From assembly GCF_012641745.1 (NCBI RefSeq), contig NZ_WEHZ01000040.1, forward strand, positions 1-41,320: DNA of 41,320 nt, given 5' to 3'. This stretch comes from Pseudoalteromonas peptidolytica (GTDB lineage: Bacteria > Pseudomonadota > Gammaproteobacteria > Enterobacterales > Alteromonadaceae). Each line of letters opens with the position of its first letter. The stretch's first letter is position 1. The translations under genes were made by a program, and so were the position numbers. The notes under the pieces were generated by a model. That model ran no database searches. It was given only the letters and a program-made list of their open reading frames with translations, and was not told the DNA's origin. This document shows, one piece after another, positions 25,923 to 34,299 of the stretch.

Positions 25923-26516
25923 ATGAAGTATCCTCTGCGTGGCAAAGTGGGTAGTAAACTCAAGGGCTTCAGCTTACTCGAAGTCCTCGTTGTTTTAGTG
26001 ATCATTGCCTTTTCCGTTAACTTAATTACTTACACGGTTAGTGATAGTAACGAAGAAGAGCTTGAACAAATGGCACTTCGCCTGCAGGGAACAGTGAATC
26101 TCGCTTCTGAATTTGCAGTGCTCAATCAGGTGGAGCTTGGCTTCCATCTAGATAAAGAAAAATTAGAGTTTTTGGTATTTGACAGTGAGAAATGGCGTCC
26201 TTTTGAAGCTGACGATATTTTCAAAGCTGTTGAATTTCCAGAGCAGTACAAGGTTGAATTGATCTTAGAAGATCTTCCTTGGTCACAGGATAACTTGCTT
26301 GAGCAAGCGAATTGGCGAGAGCTAATGGGAGGTGGCGATGATGATAATTTCCTTGAATTGAAAAAGCTTAAAATTCCTCAGGTACTGATTTTATCCTCTG
26401 GTGAAGTGAGTGCGTTTAGGCTCAGTATTGAAGACAAAGCGCTTCAAGAACCTATATTTTTCATTGAAGGGGAGTTTATGGCACCTGTTGCGCTTAAGCG
26501 GGAGCCGCAGCTATGA
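25923..26516 (+). CDS. gspH: Type II secretion minor pseudopilin GspH
   Basis: This is a minor pseudopilin near the pseudopilus tip. The 197-residue protein has a 15-residue basic leader and the cleavage signal KG|FSLLEVLVVLVII, with Glu at +5. The mature part is acidic and beta-rich. It starts 3 bases after gspG and overlaps gspI by 4 bases (ATGA). Assignment rests on operon position and the prepilin signal rather than on strong C-terminal similarity. Confidence 0.92.
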   Translation: MKYPLRGKVGSKLKGFSLLEVLVVLVIIAFSVNLITYTVSDSNEEELEQMALRLQGTVNLASEFAVLNQVELGFHLDKEKLEFLVFDSEKWRPFEADDIFKAVEFPEQYKVELILEDLPWSQDNLLEQANWRELMGGGDDDNFLELKKLKIPQVLILSSGEVSAFRLSIEDKALQEPIFFIEGEFMAPVALKREPQL

Positions 26517-26890
26517 GTAGTCATAAGAGCTTGGGTTTTACCTTACTCGAAGTCATGGTTGCATTAAGTATTTGTGCTGTAGCAGGTATTGCTGCGATGC
26601 AAGCAACCAGTGAACATATCACTCATATAGGCTCACTTGAGGAGCAGACTTATGCGTCATGGGTTGCTGAAAATCGCTTAGTTTTCTTACGTGCTCAAGG
26701 GGAAAACTGGCACGGAAAGAGCGGAAATAAAGGCGAAGAGGAAATGGCTGGGGTAACTTGGTATTGGCAGCAGCAAATCCAAAAGACAGCAGATCCAAAC
26801 TTTGTGAAACTGACCGTTCACGTCTTTCGCGAACCTGAACTTAAAAACTCGGTGTATGATATCACGACATTTATGTACCGAGGTAAGTAG
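26513..26890 (+). CDS. gspI: Type II secretion minor pseudopilin GspI
   Basis: GspI is a minor pseudopilin that forms the tip complex with GspJ and GspK. The 125-residue protein has a 8-residue leader, cleavage signal LG|FTLLEVMVAL with Glu at +5, and the family features AENRL and the C-terminal VHVFREPE segment. It overlaps gspH by 4 bases and gspJ by one. Confidence 0.94.
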   Translation: MSSHKSLGFTLLEVMVALSICAVAGIAAMQATSEHITHIGSLEEQTYASWVAENRLVFLRAQGENWHGKSGNKGEEEMAGVTWYWQQQIQKTADPNFVKLTVHVFREPELKNSVYDITTFMYRGK

Positions 26891-27525
26891 TGAAAATAGA
26901 TAAACATCGCGGCTTCACACTCATTGAGGTGTTATTAGCACTCGCTATATTGGCAGTAGTGGTAACTGCCACGCATCAAATCTTAGATTCAACATTAAAA
27001 GCGCAGGCTGCGTCAGAAGAGACGATTAAAGAAATAGAAGGGCTTCAAACGACTTTTCGTTTAATGGATCAGGATTTTAATCAGATCACTAAGCGCGAAG
27101 TTCGCAATGAAGCTGGCGACTTTAGTCCGACTTACATTATTCATGGTCGCTATGAGTTAGAGAGTCAATACGATGGTATTGCATTTGTTCGTGATGGCTG
27201 GACTAACCCAATTAGTTTATTGCCTCGCTCTGAACTGCAAGCTGTAGGTTATCGTGTAGTCGATGACAACTTAGAACGCATTTACCGCGTGTATGTTGAT
27301 CAGCTTGATGGTACAGAGCCTCGAGCTCAGGTTATTTTAGAGGATGTAGAGGAACTTAAATTTGAGTTTCTTGATGATAAATTAAAATGGCAAACTGATT
27401 GGAAGTCAAAATCACTCCCCAAAGCGGTTAAGGTTACGTTACAAAGAAAAGATTCTGAACCTATCAGCCGGTTGTTTCTAACTCCAGGTAGTGGAAAGGC
27501 TGATGATAAGGAGCAAAACCCATGA
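26890..27525 (+). CDS. gspJ: Type II secretion minor pseudopilin GspJ
   Basis: GspJ is a tip-complex minor pseudopilin. The 211-residue protein starts at a GTG that shares a base with the gspI stop (TAGTG). The leader is MKIDKHRG and cleavage is before FTLIEVLLAL, with Glu at +5. LMDQDFNQITKREVR and the C-terminal FLDDKLKWQTDW match the family pattern. It overlaps gspK by 4 bases. Confidence 0.94.
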   Translation: MKIDKHRGFTLIEVLLALAILAVVVTATHQILDSTLKAQAASEETIKEIEGLQTTFRLMDQDFNQITKREVRNEAGDFSPTYIIHGRYELESQYDGIAFVRDGWTNPISLLPRSELQAVGYRVVDDNLERIYRVYVDQLDGTEPRAQVILEDVEELKFEFLDDKLKWQTDWKSKSLPKAVKVTLQRKDSEPISRLFLTPGSGKADDKEQNP

Positions 27526-28523
27526 AGCAGCAGGGGGCAGCGCTAGTCATCGTGCTATTTATTGTCGCATTGGCTGCCACGATAGCAGCGGACATGGCTA
27601 CCAGTTTGATGGTTCAGGTACAAAAGGCCTCAAACATTCAGACACAACAGCAAGCAAAGTGGTACAGCTATGGAGCGGAAGAGCTTGTAAAAAGGGCGCT
27701 AATTAAAGCTAAAAAAGATGACCCAGATTCGGTCAATTTAGATCAGCCTTGGGCGCGAGAAGAAGTTCCATACCCAGTTGATCATGGCACATTAAGTGGC
27801 AAAGTAACGGATTTACAAGCTTGTTTAAATCTTAACGCATTACGAGCCAAAGCACAGGTAAATGATGGCAATCAGCGTAGCCAGCAAGTTGGTGCTAAGA
27901 GCACCAATGTCGCTCATGGCGCGCTACTCGAACTGTTAAAAAATATCGAAGACCTGCCGAGTACGGAAAGTGAGGAAACGCTAGCTGACAGTGTTTACGA
28001 TTGGCTTGATGAGGACAGTATTACATATCGCTCTGGCGCTGAAGAAGATGAATATATGTCAAATCAAACTCCTTATTTGGCTGCAAACAACTTGTTGGCA
28101 TCAGTGAGTGAACTTCGAGTGATTAAAGGCTTTAACCCATTAGTCATGGAAAAGATAAAGCCATATGTTTGTGTTATCCCAGGTAGTGAAGAGCTGGCGG
28201 TTAACGTCAATACAGTGTTGCCAGAGCAAGCGCTTTTATTGAGTGCCTTAATTCCAGGTTTATCAAAGTCAGGTGCAGAAGCCATTATCTCTGCGAGACC
28301 CAAAAAAGGGTTTACAGATCTGAACGAGTTTTACACGGAAGTCGCAAATCAAGGGGTCAAAGAGCCTAACAAGACTTCCAAAATATTTACGATTAACAGC
28401 AACTATTTTCAGTTGCGAGCAACAGCTGTGTTTGATGAGCGGCGCTTTTCTCTCACATCAATTATAGAAACAAAAGATGGTAAAGCGTACGTGCTTGCTC
28501 GCAAATTTGGAGGCGTAGAGTGA
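27522..28523 (+). CDS. gspK: Type II secretion minor pseudopilin GspK
   Basis: GspK is the large pseudopilin that caps the tip. The 333-residue protein has a leader MKQQG, then AALVIVLFIVAL. As is normal for GspK there is no Glu at +5. The large helical domain follows, with the sequence LNLNALR-like (CLNLNALRAKAQ), a YDWLDED segment and ASVSELRVIKGF. Two cysteines are present and could form a disulfide. It overlaps gspJ and gspL by 4 bases each. Confidence 0.95.
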   Translation: MKQQGAALVIVLFIVALAATIAADMATSLMVQVQKASNIQTQQQAKWYSYGAEELVKRALIKAKKDDPDSVNLDQPWAREEVPYPVDHGTLSGKVTDLQACLNLNALRAKAQVNDGNQRSQQVGAKSTNVAHGALLELLKNIEDLPSTESEETLADSVYDWLDEDSITYRSGAEEDEYMSNQTPYLAANNLLASVSELRVIKGFNPLVMEKIKPYVCVIPGSEELAVNVNTVLPEQALLLSALIPGLSKSGAEAIISARPKKGFTDLNEFYTEVANQGVKEPNKTSKIFTINSNYFQLRATAVFDERRFSLTSIIETKDGKAYVLARKFGGVE

Positions 28524-29725
28524 CAGAACAATTATTGATCCGAGTGGATCAGTCACACCAAGCGATAATAAACTGGATGGTTTGGTCAACCGAGCAGCAG
28601 CAAATTATTGCCAGTGGTGAGCTGGAAGGGAGTGAGCAACTCAGCAATCTTACTGAGAAAGCGCAAACAAGAAATGTGGTGTTACTACTGCCAGCAACGG
28701 CGGTACAATTGCGAACGCTTGAACTGCCAGCAAAATGGAATAGAAAATTAGAGCAAGCAATTCCCTTTATGTTGGAAGAGCAGGTCGCAACAGACATTGA
28801 TGACTTATTTGTTGCAATCGGCAAGCCCGGAATGAAAGGCGATGTGCACACGATTGACGTGGCAATCTGTGACAGTGAGTGGCTTCAGGGTTGGTTCAAT
28901 ATCTGCGAAGATGCGGGGATCACTGTTTATAAAGCAATTCCTGATGCGCTGTGCCTCCCGCTAAAGAAGGGGATGCAAAGTGCTGTGCAGTTAGGAGCAC
29001 AGTGGTTATTTAAGCACAGTGACTGGCAAGTTGGTGCAGCAGAAATAAACTGGGTTAATGACTATCTCAATATAGCCGGCACTGAACAAGTCGCGCATTT
29101 TAGCCCTGCGACCGGCTTCTCAAATGATGTCGTGCTTTCGGCACAGCAACAAGAATATGACCTGCCACTGGCAATTTTTGCAAAAACACTGCCCACGATT
29201 GACTTTAATTTACGTCAAGGGTGCTTTGCTGCAAAGAAAAAGCAACCACAGTGGTGGCGAGATTGGCGTAGTGGCTTGTTAGCTGCAAGTGTTGCGGTAG
29301 TGAGCTTTATTGCCATCAAAGGGACTCAGCTATATGTGGTGAGTCATCAAGCTGAGCAATTAGAGGGTCAAGCCGTTGCGCTTTACCAGCAGGCGTTTCC
29401 AAATAAAGTTGTTCGCCCACACTTGTTAAAAAAGCAAATCCAAAATGAGTTAAATGCTTTATCGGGTGCAGAGCAAGGTGGGCTATTAGAGCTCACCAAC
29501 CACTTTATTGCTATCTATGATGAGGTTGAGGCCTTTACACCAGAAACGTTACGTTACGACAAGCGCAGAAATGAGCTAAGGATCAGAGCGCGAGCGAAAG
29601 AGTTCCAGGTTTTTGGTCAAGTGAAATCAATTTTGGAACAGCGAGGAGTGAGCGTCGAACAGGGGGCACTGAATAATGATGGTGACTTTGTGGTTGGTGA
29701 AATCCGCATAGGAGGTGCAGTATGA
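28520..29725 (+). CDS. gspL: Type II secretion system protein GspL
   Basis: GspL is a bitopic inner-membrane protein that anchors GspE. The 401-residue protein has a cytoplasmic actin-like domain (about 1-235), a transmembrane helix (about 252-272, LLAASVAVVSFIAI) and a periplasmic ferredoxin-like domain. The start is a GTG overlapping the gspK stop by 4 bases. LPATAVQLRTLELPAKW and IPFMLEEQVATDIDDL are typical of the N-terminal domain. Confidence 0.95.
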   Translation: MTEQLLIRVDQSHQAIINWMVWSTEQQQIIASGELEGSEQLSNLTEKAQTRNVVLLLPATAVQLRTLELPAKWNRKLEQAIPFMLEEQVATDIDDLFVAIGKPGMKGDVHTIDVAICDSEWLQGWFNICEDAGITVYKAIPDALCLPLKKGMQSAVQLGAQWLFKHSDWQVGAAEINWVNDYLNIAGTEQVAHFSPATGFSNDVVLSAQQQEYDLPLAIFAKTLPTIDFNLRQGCFAAKKKQPQWWRDWRSGLLAASVAVVSFIAIKGTQLYVVSHQAEQLEGQAVALYQQAFPNKVVRPHLLKKQIQNELNALSGAEQGGLLELTNHFIAIYDEVEAFTPETLRYDKRRNELRIRARAKEFQVFGQVKSILEQRGVSVEQGALNNDGDFVVGEIRIGGAV

Positions 29726-30195
29726 AGCAGCAGGTGATCAACTACTGGCAAGGCCTGAAAGAACAAGAGCAGAAGCTATTGATTTTTGCTGGTGCTGTCT
29801 TTGTCGTATTCGTATTGGTAATGGGGATCTTTAGACCATTAAACCAAGCGGTTAATGATGCTGAACTAAAATTACAGCGTAACCACGAATTGGTTAATTG
29901 GGTGGGGCAAAGTGTTAATAAGCTAAAAGCTAATAGCCCTACACGTGTGACTAGTAGTGGTAGCATTAGTCAGGTTGTAAATAGTACGCGGAGTCGTTTT
30001 AAAATCAATATTAGTAAAATGCAGCCAAATGGTGACGCATTAAGATTGACGATAGATAACGTTGAGTTCAATCAATTAATTGCTTGGGTCGATGAGCTAA
30101 CCAATCGCCACGGAGTGAGAGTAGAAAACTTAGATTTAACACAAGGTAATACTCCAGGTTTTGTCCGTGTTAGTCGCTTGGTTTTAGAGAAATAA
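29722..30195 (+). CDS. gspM: Type II secretion system protein GspM
   Basis: GspM pairs with GspL in the assembly platform. The 157-residue protein has a short cytoplasmic N-terminus, one transmembrane helix (about 19-38, LIFAGAVFVVFVLVMGIF) and a periplasmic ferredoxin-like domain. It ends in the usual VRVENLDLTQG and VRVSRLVLEK strands. It overlaps gspL by 4 bases. Confidence 0.94.
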   Translation: MKQQVINYWQGLKEQEQKLLIFAGAVFVVFVLVMGIFRPLNQAVNDAELKLQRNHELVNWVGQSVNKLKANSPTRVTSSGSISQVVNSTRSRFKINISKMQPNGDALRLTIDNVEFNQLIAWVDELTNRHGVRVENLDLTQGNTPGFVRVSRLVLEK

Positions 30196-30197
30196 TT

Positions 30198-30956
30198 ATG
30201 AAAAATACACTAACTCTGCTAATCATTTTCTTATTTGCTTTCATTGTCTTTTGTACCTTCACTATGCCTGCTGCTGTATTGTTGCAGGTTTTTAAAGGGC
30301 AGTTACCGAATAATCTTCAATTGGGCGCAGTCAATGGCTCAGTATGGGATGGTCAAGTCAGTGGAGTAAGATTCAATAACATTCAGCTAAACCAAGTGAA
30401 GTGGGAGATTGAGCCTGCCGCTTTAATACTTGGAGAGCTTGCTGGCAATATCAAGTTTGGTAACCCAAGAGATACAAGTGAAATTTCGGGCAAAGCGAGT
30501 TTTTCTTCAAGTCTACTAAACCGCTCGGTATCTGTGAGTAACGCTTCGTTGCGCTTTAGTGTTGAACAAGCGATGGATCAGGTCACTTTACCGTTACCTG
30601 TTGACGCCAAAGGGCGCGTTATTGTGAATATCAAAAAGTATCAAAGCGGCGCACCTTATTGTAACGGGCTAAACGGTGAGATTAGTAGTCCAAATATCGA
30701 TGTGAAAGGAATGAATGGATGGTTTAGCATCGGTGACTTAAGTGGTCAGCTTGACTGTAAATCTGGTGACATTGCAGTGGTTGTTGATCCTGAAAATCGT
30801 TTAGGACTGCAAGCCGATGCTACGTTGGCTGCAAACTTTCAGTTTCGAGTGGCCGGTAATATTAAACCTGAAGCTAGCTTGCCCAAAGAAGTGCATGATG
30901 CTGTGAAATTTCTTGGCCGCCCAGATGCGGATGGACGTTATCCTGTAAACCTTTAA
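30198..30956 (+). CDS. gspN: Type II secretion system protein GspN
   Basis: GspN is an accessory inner-membrane/periplasmic component present in only some type II systems. The 252-residue protein has one N-terminal hydrophobic segment (about 4-25) and a beta-rich periplasmic part with LQLGAVNGSVWDGQVSG, the characteristic GspN motif. Two cysteines in the C-terminal half (PYCNGL and LDCKS) may form a disulfide. It starts 2 bases after gspM and ends the operon. Its stop codon abuts a MITE-like repeat, with no clear terminator hairpin before it. Confidence 0.93.
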   Translation: MKNTLTLLIIFLFAFIVFCTFTMPAAVLLQVFKGQLPNNLQLGAVNGSVWDGQVSGVRFNNIQLNQVKWEIEPAALILGELAGNIKFGNPRDTSEISGKASFSSSLLNRSVSVSNASLRFSVEQAMDQVTLPLPVDAKGRVIVNIKKYQSGAPYCNGLNGEISSPNIDVKGMNGWFSIGDLSGQLDCKSGDIAVVVDPENRLGLQADATLAANFQFRVAGNIKPEASLPKEVHDAVKFLGRPDADGRYPVNL

Positions 30957-31165
30957 TAGCAATTAGCCTTAATACTTGCTCAATTTGAAGGAGTAAATCT
31001 GACGCTAACTGCGTTAAAAATTTCTTATTTAGAACAAGTAAGTAGCAAAATTTTTGCTTTGCCTACACGGATGTAGGTGCCTTGGCGATAGCAGGATGCG
31101 GTAGCGGGGTTATTGACAAGATGTTCTCGCCTCAAAATAGCAATCTTAATTAAGACAATTGATAT
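30957..31165 (+). mobile_element. MITE-like repeat, copy 1 (about 208 bp)
   Basis: This element has no coding capacity. It begins TAGCAATTAGCCTTAATACTT right after the gspN stop and ends ...CTTAATTAAGACAATTGATA, so the two ends are imperfect inverted repeats. Its first ~110 bases match the reverse complement of 32636-32746. Identical blocks are GACGCTAACTGCGTTAAAA (31001-31019) and TTTCTTATTTAGAAC (31021-31035). The middle differs between copies. Boundaries are approximate and a TA target duplication is inferred. Confidence 0.7.
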
Positions 31166-31249
31166 AAAAAAACAGTGTACCAAGGTGCACTCATAGATTT
31201 AGATCTTTTTTCAAGGCGCAAAAAGGTGCGTCTTTGGTAAGGCAATATT

Positions 31250-31819
31250 ATGCACAATTTCTCATTCACTCCAGCACAACAGCACTGTCTAGAAAACTAT
31301 TTCTCAACGCGTAAGCTGTCAATTGATATCTCTTTTTTGCAAGGCTATTTATACGCAACCTGCATCGATCCTAACGGGATTGAAGCACAGCAGTGGCTTA
31401 AAGTTTTAACGAATGCGGATCCTGCATTGGATGAAAGTGTGGTATTTGCATTAATGGCACTCCATCATGAGATTTCAGAACAGGTGTATGAAACAGGATT
31501 TACTCTACCATGGCATGCGGACACCCCATTGGCTGAAAAAATAAATTGGGCCGAAGGGTTTTTGATGGCTGCTACGCCATTTTATGAGCAACTGATGTCA
31601 AGTCCATTGGCTGATGACATAAAGCAGGCGCTCCAAGTAAGTACTGAGCAGCTCGGGTTGTTTGCGTTAGGTGAACACCAGCTCACCTTGTATTGTGAAA
31701 AGATAGGTCAATCGCTAGAGGAATTTCAAGTAACGCAAGCTCAACTTGCCGATGAATTTGCAGGGTCTTATGCCGAATTGGTTGAAGTGGCAGCAGTAAA
31801 AAGTGGACTATTTGAATAG
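31250..31819 (+). CDS. UPF0149 / YecA-YgfB family protein
   Basis: This 189-residue, cytoplasmic, acidic, helical protein resembles the UPF0149 family. The region ISFLQGYLYATCIDPNGIEAQQWLKVL (about 27-53) corresponds to the family's conserved opening block (LHGFLTA ... P..WL), and NWAEGFLMAA follows near 105. There is no C-terminal SEC-C zinc motif, unlike full YecA. The biochemical role of this family is not established. It has a GGTAAGG ribosome site and lies alone between two oppositely oriented repeats. Confidence 0.75.
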   Translation: MHNFSFTPAQQHCLENYFSTRKLSIDISFLQGYLYATCIDPNGIEAQQWLKVLTNADPALDESVVFALMALHHEISEQVYETGFTLPWHADTPLAEKINWAEGFLMAATPFYEQLMSSPLADDIKQALQVSTEQLGLFALGEHQLTLYCEKIGQSLEEFQVTQAQLADEFAGSYAELVEVAAVKSGLFE

Positions 31820-31823
31820 TCCT

Positions 31824-32027
31824 CTACATAAGGTCAAGCTCAATGAGTGTGCAGCCAGTTTGACAGCGTGCTATGGCGCTACGTTGGGCGTGTTGATTTA
31901 GCGTAAGTGAGATTGGTAACTCGCAGTGAGGGCAAATAACCGTTCTACCTTGGCTCAGTTTTTTAATTAACGCTTTTTGATCATTGAAAGATTTTGCACG
32001 TTGTTTGTTGAGTTGACTAAAGTCCAT
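31824..32027 (-). CDS. Small cysteine-containing protein, function unknown
   Basis: This 67-residue protein has a basic N-terminus (LNKQRAKSF, then KALIKKLSQGR) and a CPHC motif followed after about 20 residues by CQTGC. Four cysteines in two CxxC-like pairs suggest a small zinc ribbon. I do not recognise the family. Its ATG overlaps the stop of the upstream 119-residue gene (TAATG), so the two are coupled. The protein should be cytoplasmic. Zinc binding is inferred only from cysteine spacing. Confidence 0.6.
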   Translation of the reverse strand: MDFSQLNKQRAKSFNDQKALIKKLSQGRTVICPHCELPISLTLNQHAQRSAIARCQTGCTLIELDLM

Positions 32028-32386
32028 TATAACCCCTCAGCTTCTTGGATTGCTTGGCTGGCTATTTCACAAATAGTAATGAGGTCTGAACCGTAAAAGT
32101 ACAGGTTATAGTCATTCTCTTTACAGTATTTGAGGTGAAAAAGTCGCACTTTCTCATCACTTGCAAGCGCCTCGTTGATATAAGCTTTCTCATCTTCTGT
32201 CATTGTGATTGCTTTAGCGACGTTTGCCCTGGCAATTCTTGCAGCTGTACTTCGCTGGATTTTGCTAGATTCACTGAGTGTGTTTACACCTTGTCCCAAA
32301 AGCCTTTCTCTGGGCTCTTTGATTAAAGGATGATCTACAGTGAATAACGCAACGACTATAATGGCTAATACTAAAAATTTTTTCAT
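32027..32386 (-). CDS. Small exported or membrane-anchored protein, function unknown
   Basis: This 119-residue protein has a short N-terminal hydrophobic segment (residues 4-17, FLVLAIIVVALFTV). It looks like an uncleaved anchor or signal peptide, and no clear cleavage motif follows. The rest is helical and charged, with two cysteines (KYCKEND and TICEIAS) that could pair in the periplasm. I do not recognise the family. It is the first gene of a coupled pair with the small CxxC protein downstream. Confidence 0.6.
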   Translation of the reverse strand: MKKFLVLAIIVVALFTVDHPLIKEPRERLLGQGVNTLSESSKIQRSTAARIARANVAKAITMTEDEKAYINEALASDEKVRLFHLKYCKENDYNLYFYGSDLITICEIASQAIQEAEGL

Positions 32387-32795
32387 AATCTAGTGCAGAC
32401 TTGATCTAGCTAACAAAAATATTGCACCTAGTGTAATAAACTTGTCAGTCAAGCCGCAACTAATCTCTCATCATTTATGATGGGTTTTAGCTCAACTTAC
32501 TATTAATCATAGAGTTTCAAGGCGTATAATGGCAGTTGCTAAACAATGTCATGGGGCACATCGCAATAGTTTAGCGTTTATTATGTAATGCCAATTTGCT
32601 TAATTAAGAAATGTATTCTAGGACGAGAGGGTCGTCTCGATAACCAAACAAAACTTGTTATTTAGCTGTTCTAAATAAGAAAGTTTTAACGCAGTTAGCG
32701 TCTGATATACTCCCTTAATTGAGCTAGTATCAAGATAAAATGGTATAAGGTCACTGTAGCAAGTGCATCTCGTTCCAAAGCACTAAGGAGCTTCC
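32387..32795. other. Gene-free 409-base interval before ccoG
   Basis: This interval holds the MITE-like copy 2 (32587-32746), an AT-rich 200-base stretch before it where I see no gene, and the ccoG leader. An AAGGAG ribosome site at 32785-32790 serves the ccoG ATG at 32796. No convincing FNR site or promoter was identified by eye. Confidence 0.6.
32587..32746 (-). mobile_element. MITE-like repeat, copy 2 (about 160 bp), inverted relative to copy 1
   Basis: Read on the minus strand it starts ATACCATTTTATCTTGATACTAGCTCAATT and continues through the same core as copy 1: GACGCTAACTGCGTTAAAA at 32684-32702 and TTTCTTATTTAGAAC at 32668-32682. It ends in CTTAATTAAGCAAATTGGCA. It has no coding capacity. 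It occupies most of the 409-base gap before ccoG and ends about 50 bases before that start codon. Confidence 0.7.
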
Positions 32796-34253
32796 ATGGA
32801 GAACGATAGAATCAAGGTTAAAAACATACCGTCAGAAGTTAAAATTCAGCCACCGTCAAATGGCGCAGCAGGGAAGTCACTCAATAGCTCGACGCCGGAT
32901 CGCTTCAATCCTCGAAATCGTATCTATGTACGCGCTGTATCGGGCTTACATCAGTTGCTGAGAAGGCGAATTGGTTTTATCGGCATGTTGGCGTTTATGG
33001 TATTACCTTGGCTAAACTTTAACGGCCATCAAGCTGTGTTGTTCGATATCTTTGAACAAAAGTTTAATATCTTTGGCATGACTTTATGGCCACAAGATCT
33101 GACAATTTTCGCCTTTATTCTAATGATTGCTGCCTTTGCGCTATTTCTGGTAACTACGTTTTACGGTCGAGTTTGGTGTGGCTACACTTGCCCACAAACA
33201 GTGTGGACTTTTATTTTTATCTGGTTTGAGGAAAAGTTTGAAGGCACTGCCAATCAACGCAAAAAGCTAGATCAAAGACCCATGGACTTTGATAAATTTT
33301 GGCGTAAAAGCGCTAAGCATGGCAGCTGGATTTTATTCTCGTTATACACCGCGATAACTTTTGTTGGCTACTTTACGCCAATACGTTCGCTGATCCCTGA
33401 TCTGTTGGCTTTCTCAGCGGGATTCTATGCCGTGCTCAGTATCATTGTTTTTACAGTATGTACCTACGGCAATGCTGGTTGGATGAGGGAAATTATGTGC
33501 TTACATATTTGTCCATATGCACGTTTCCAATCAGCCATGTTCGATAAAGACACTTTTACCGTGAGTTATGATGCGACGCGCGGTGAAAGCCGAGGCCCTA
33601 GAAGTCGTAAGCAAGACCCCAAAGCACTCGGACTTGGCGACTGCATTGATTGTAATTTATGTGTTCAAGTGTGCCCGACAGGGATTGATATTCGTAATGG
33701 GTTGCAATATGAGTGTATAAACTGTGGTGCTTGTATCGATGCGTGTGATGGCGTGATGGATAAAATGAATTATCCTAAAGGACTAATCGCATACACGACA
33801 GAGCGCAATCTAGAGGTCTCTACTGAAAAAACCAAAGCAGTACGAGGCAAGCTAATTGGTTACTTAATGATTCTGCTCGTAATTACGGGAGCATTAGTGG
33901 CTAACATAGCGATGCGTATGCCGATGGATCTTGATATTATTCGCGATAGAAACCAGCTATACCGTGTTAATATCGAAGGGCTAATCGAGAATACTTATAC
34001 CCTTAAGGTGATAAATAAAGCTCAAGTTGAGCAGAAATTTTCGATTGAGATCTCTGGTCTAGATAATTATCAAGTGTTAGGTAAGCAGCAAGTTCATTTA
34101 GCGGCTGGCAGCACGATGGATGTGCCATTGTCTGTGGTTATTGACCCGTACGACTTGAAAAAGCCAGTGACTGAGTTTGAGTTTGTTCTCATCAATCAAG
34201 ATAACCCTGATGAGAGGCTAGCCCAGCCGACTAACTTCTTTAAGGGAAGATAA
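32796..34253 (+). CDS. ccoG: Cytochrome c oxidase accessory protein CcoG (FixG/RdxA)
   Basis: CcoG is a membrane Fe-S protein needed to supply copper, probably by reducing Cu(II), to cbb3-type cytochrome oxidase. The 485-residue sequence has membrane segments at about 60-78, 100-122, 178-197, 205-225 and 343-363. Two 4Fe-4S motifs lie between the last two (Cys283/286/289/293 and Cys307/310/313/317). Additional conserved cysteines are in WCGYTCPQTVW (128, 132) and CLHICPY. The C-terminal FixG domain is an Ig-like periplasmic part. The ccoNOPQ oxidase genes are not in the window. A terminator follows the gene. Confidence 0.95.
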   Translation: MENDRIKVKNIPSEVKIQPPSNGAAGKSLNSSTPDRFNPRNRIYVRAVSGLHQLLRRRIGFIGMLAFMVLPWLNFNGHQAVLFDIFEQKFNIFGMTLWPQDLTIFAFILMIAAFALFLVTTFYGRVWCGYTCPQTVWTFIFIWFEEKFEGTANQRKKLDQRPMDFDKFWRKSAKHGSWILFSLYTAITFVGYFTPIRSLIPDLLAFSAGFYAVLSIIVFTVCTYGNAGWMREIMCLHICPYARFQSAMFDKDTFTVSYDATRGESRGPRSRKQDPKALGLGDCIDCNLCVQVCPTGIDIRNGLQYECINCGACIDACDGVMDKMNYPKGLIAYTTERNLEVSTEKTKAVRGKLIGYLMILLVITGALVANIAMRMPMDLDIIRDRNQLYRVNIEGLIENTYTLKVINKAQVEQKFSIEISGLDNYQVLGKQQVHLAAGSTMDVPLSVVIDPYDLKKPVTEFEFVLINQDNPDERLAQPTNFFKGR

Positions 34254-34265
34254 ATTACTAAGGTA

Positions 34266-34292
34266 AAGAGCGAGGTAAGCCCTCGCTTTTTT
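34266..34292 (+). terminator. Rho-independent terminator of ccoG, next to the srkA start
   Basis: The stem AGCGAGG / CCTCGCT with a 5-base loop is followed by a run of six T. It ends 8 bases before the srkA start codon. Confidence 0.85.
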
Positions 34293-34299
34293 AATAAAT

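Noticed and set aside
31214..31238. Hairpin AAGGCGCA / TGCGTCTT before the UPF0149 gene as a terminator
   Set aside because: It has a G-U pair, a weak T-run, and lies just before a start codon; there is no gene for it to terminate nearby other than gspN about 260 bases upstream.
32714..32735. FNR-like site TTGAG-CTAGT-ATCAA before ccoG
   Set aside because: The spacing is five bases rather than four and the sequence is part of the repeat element, so it is not a convincing FNR box.
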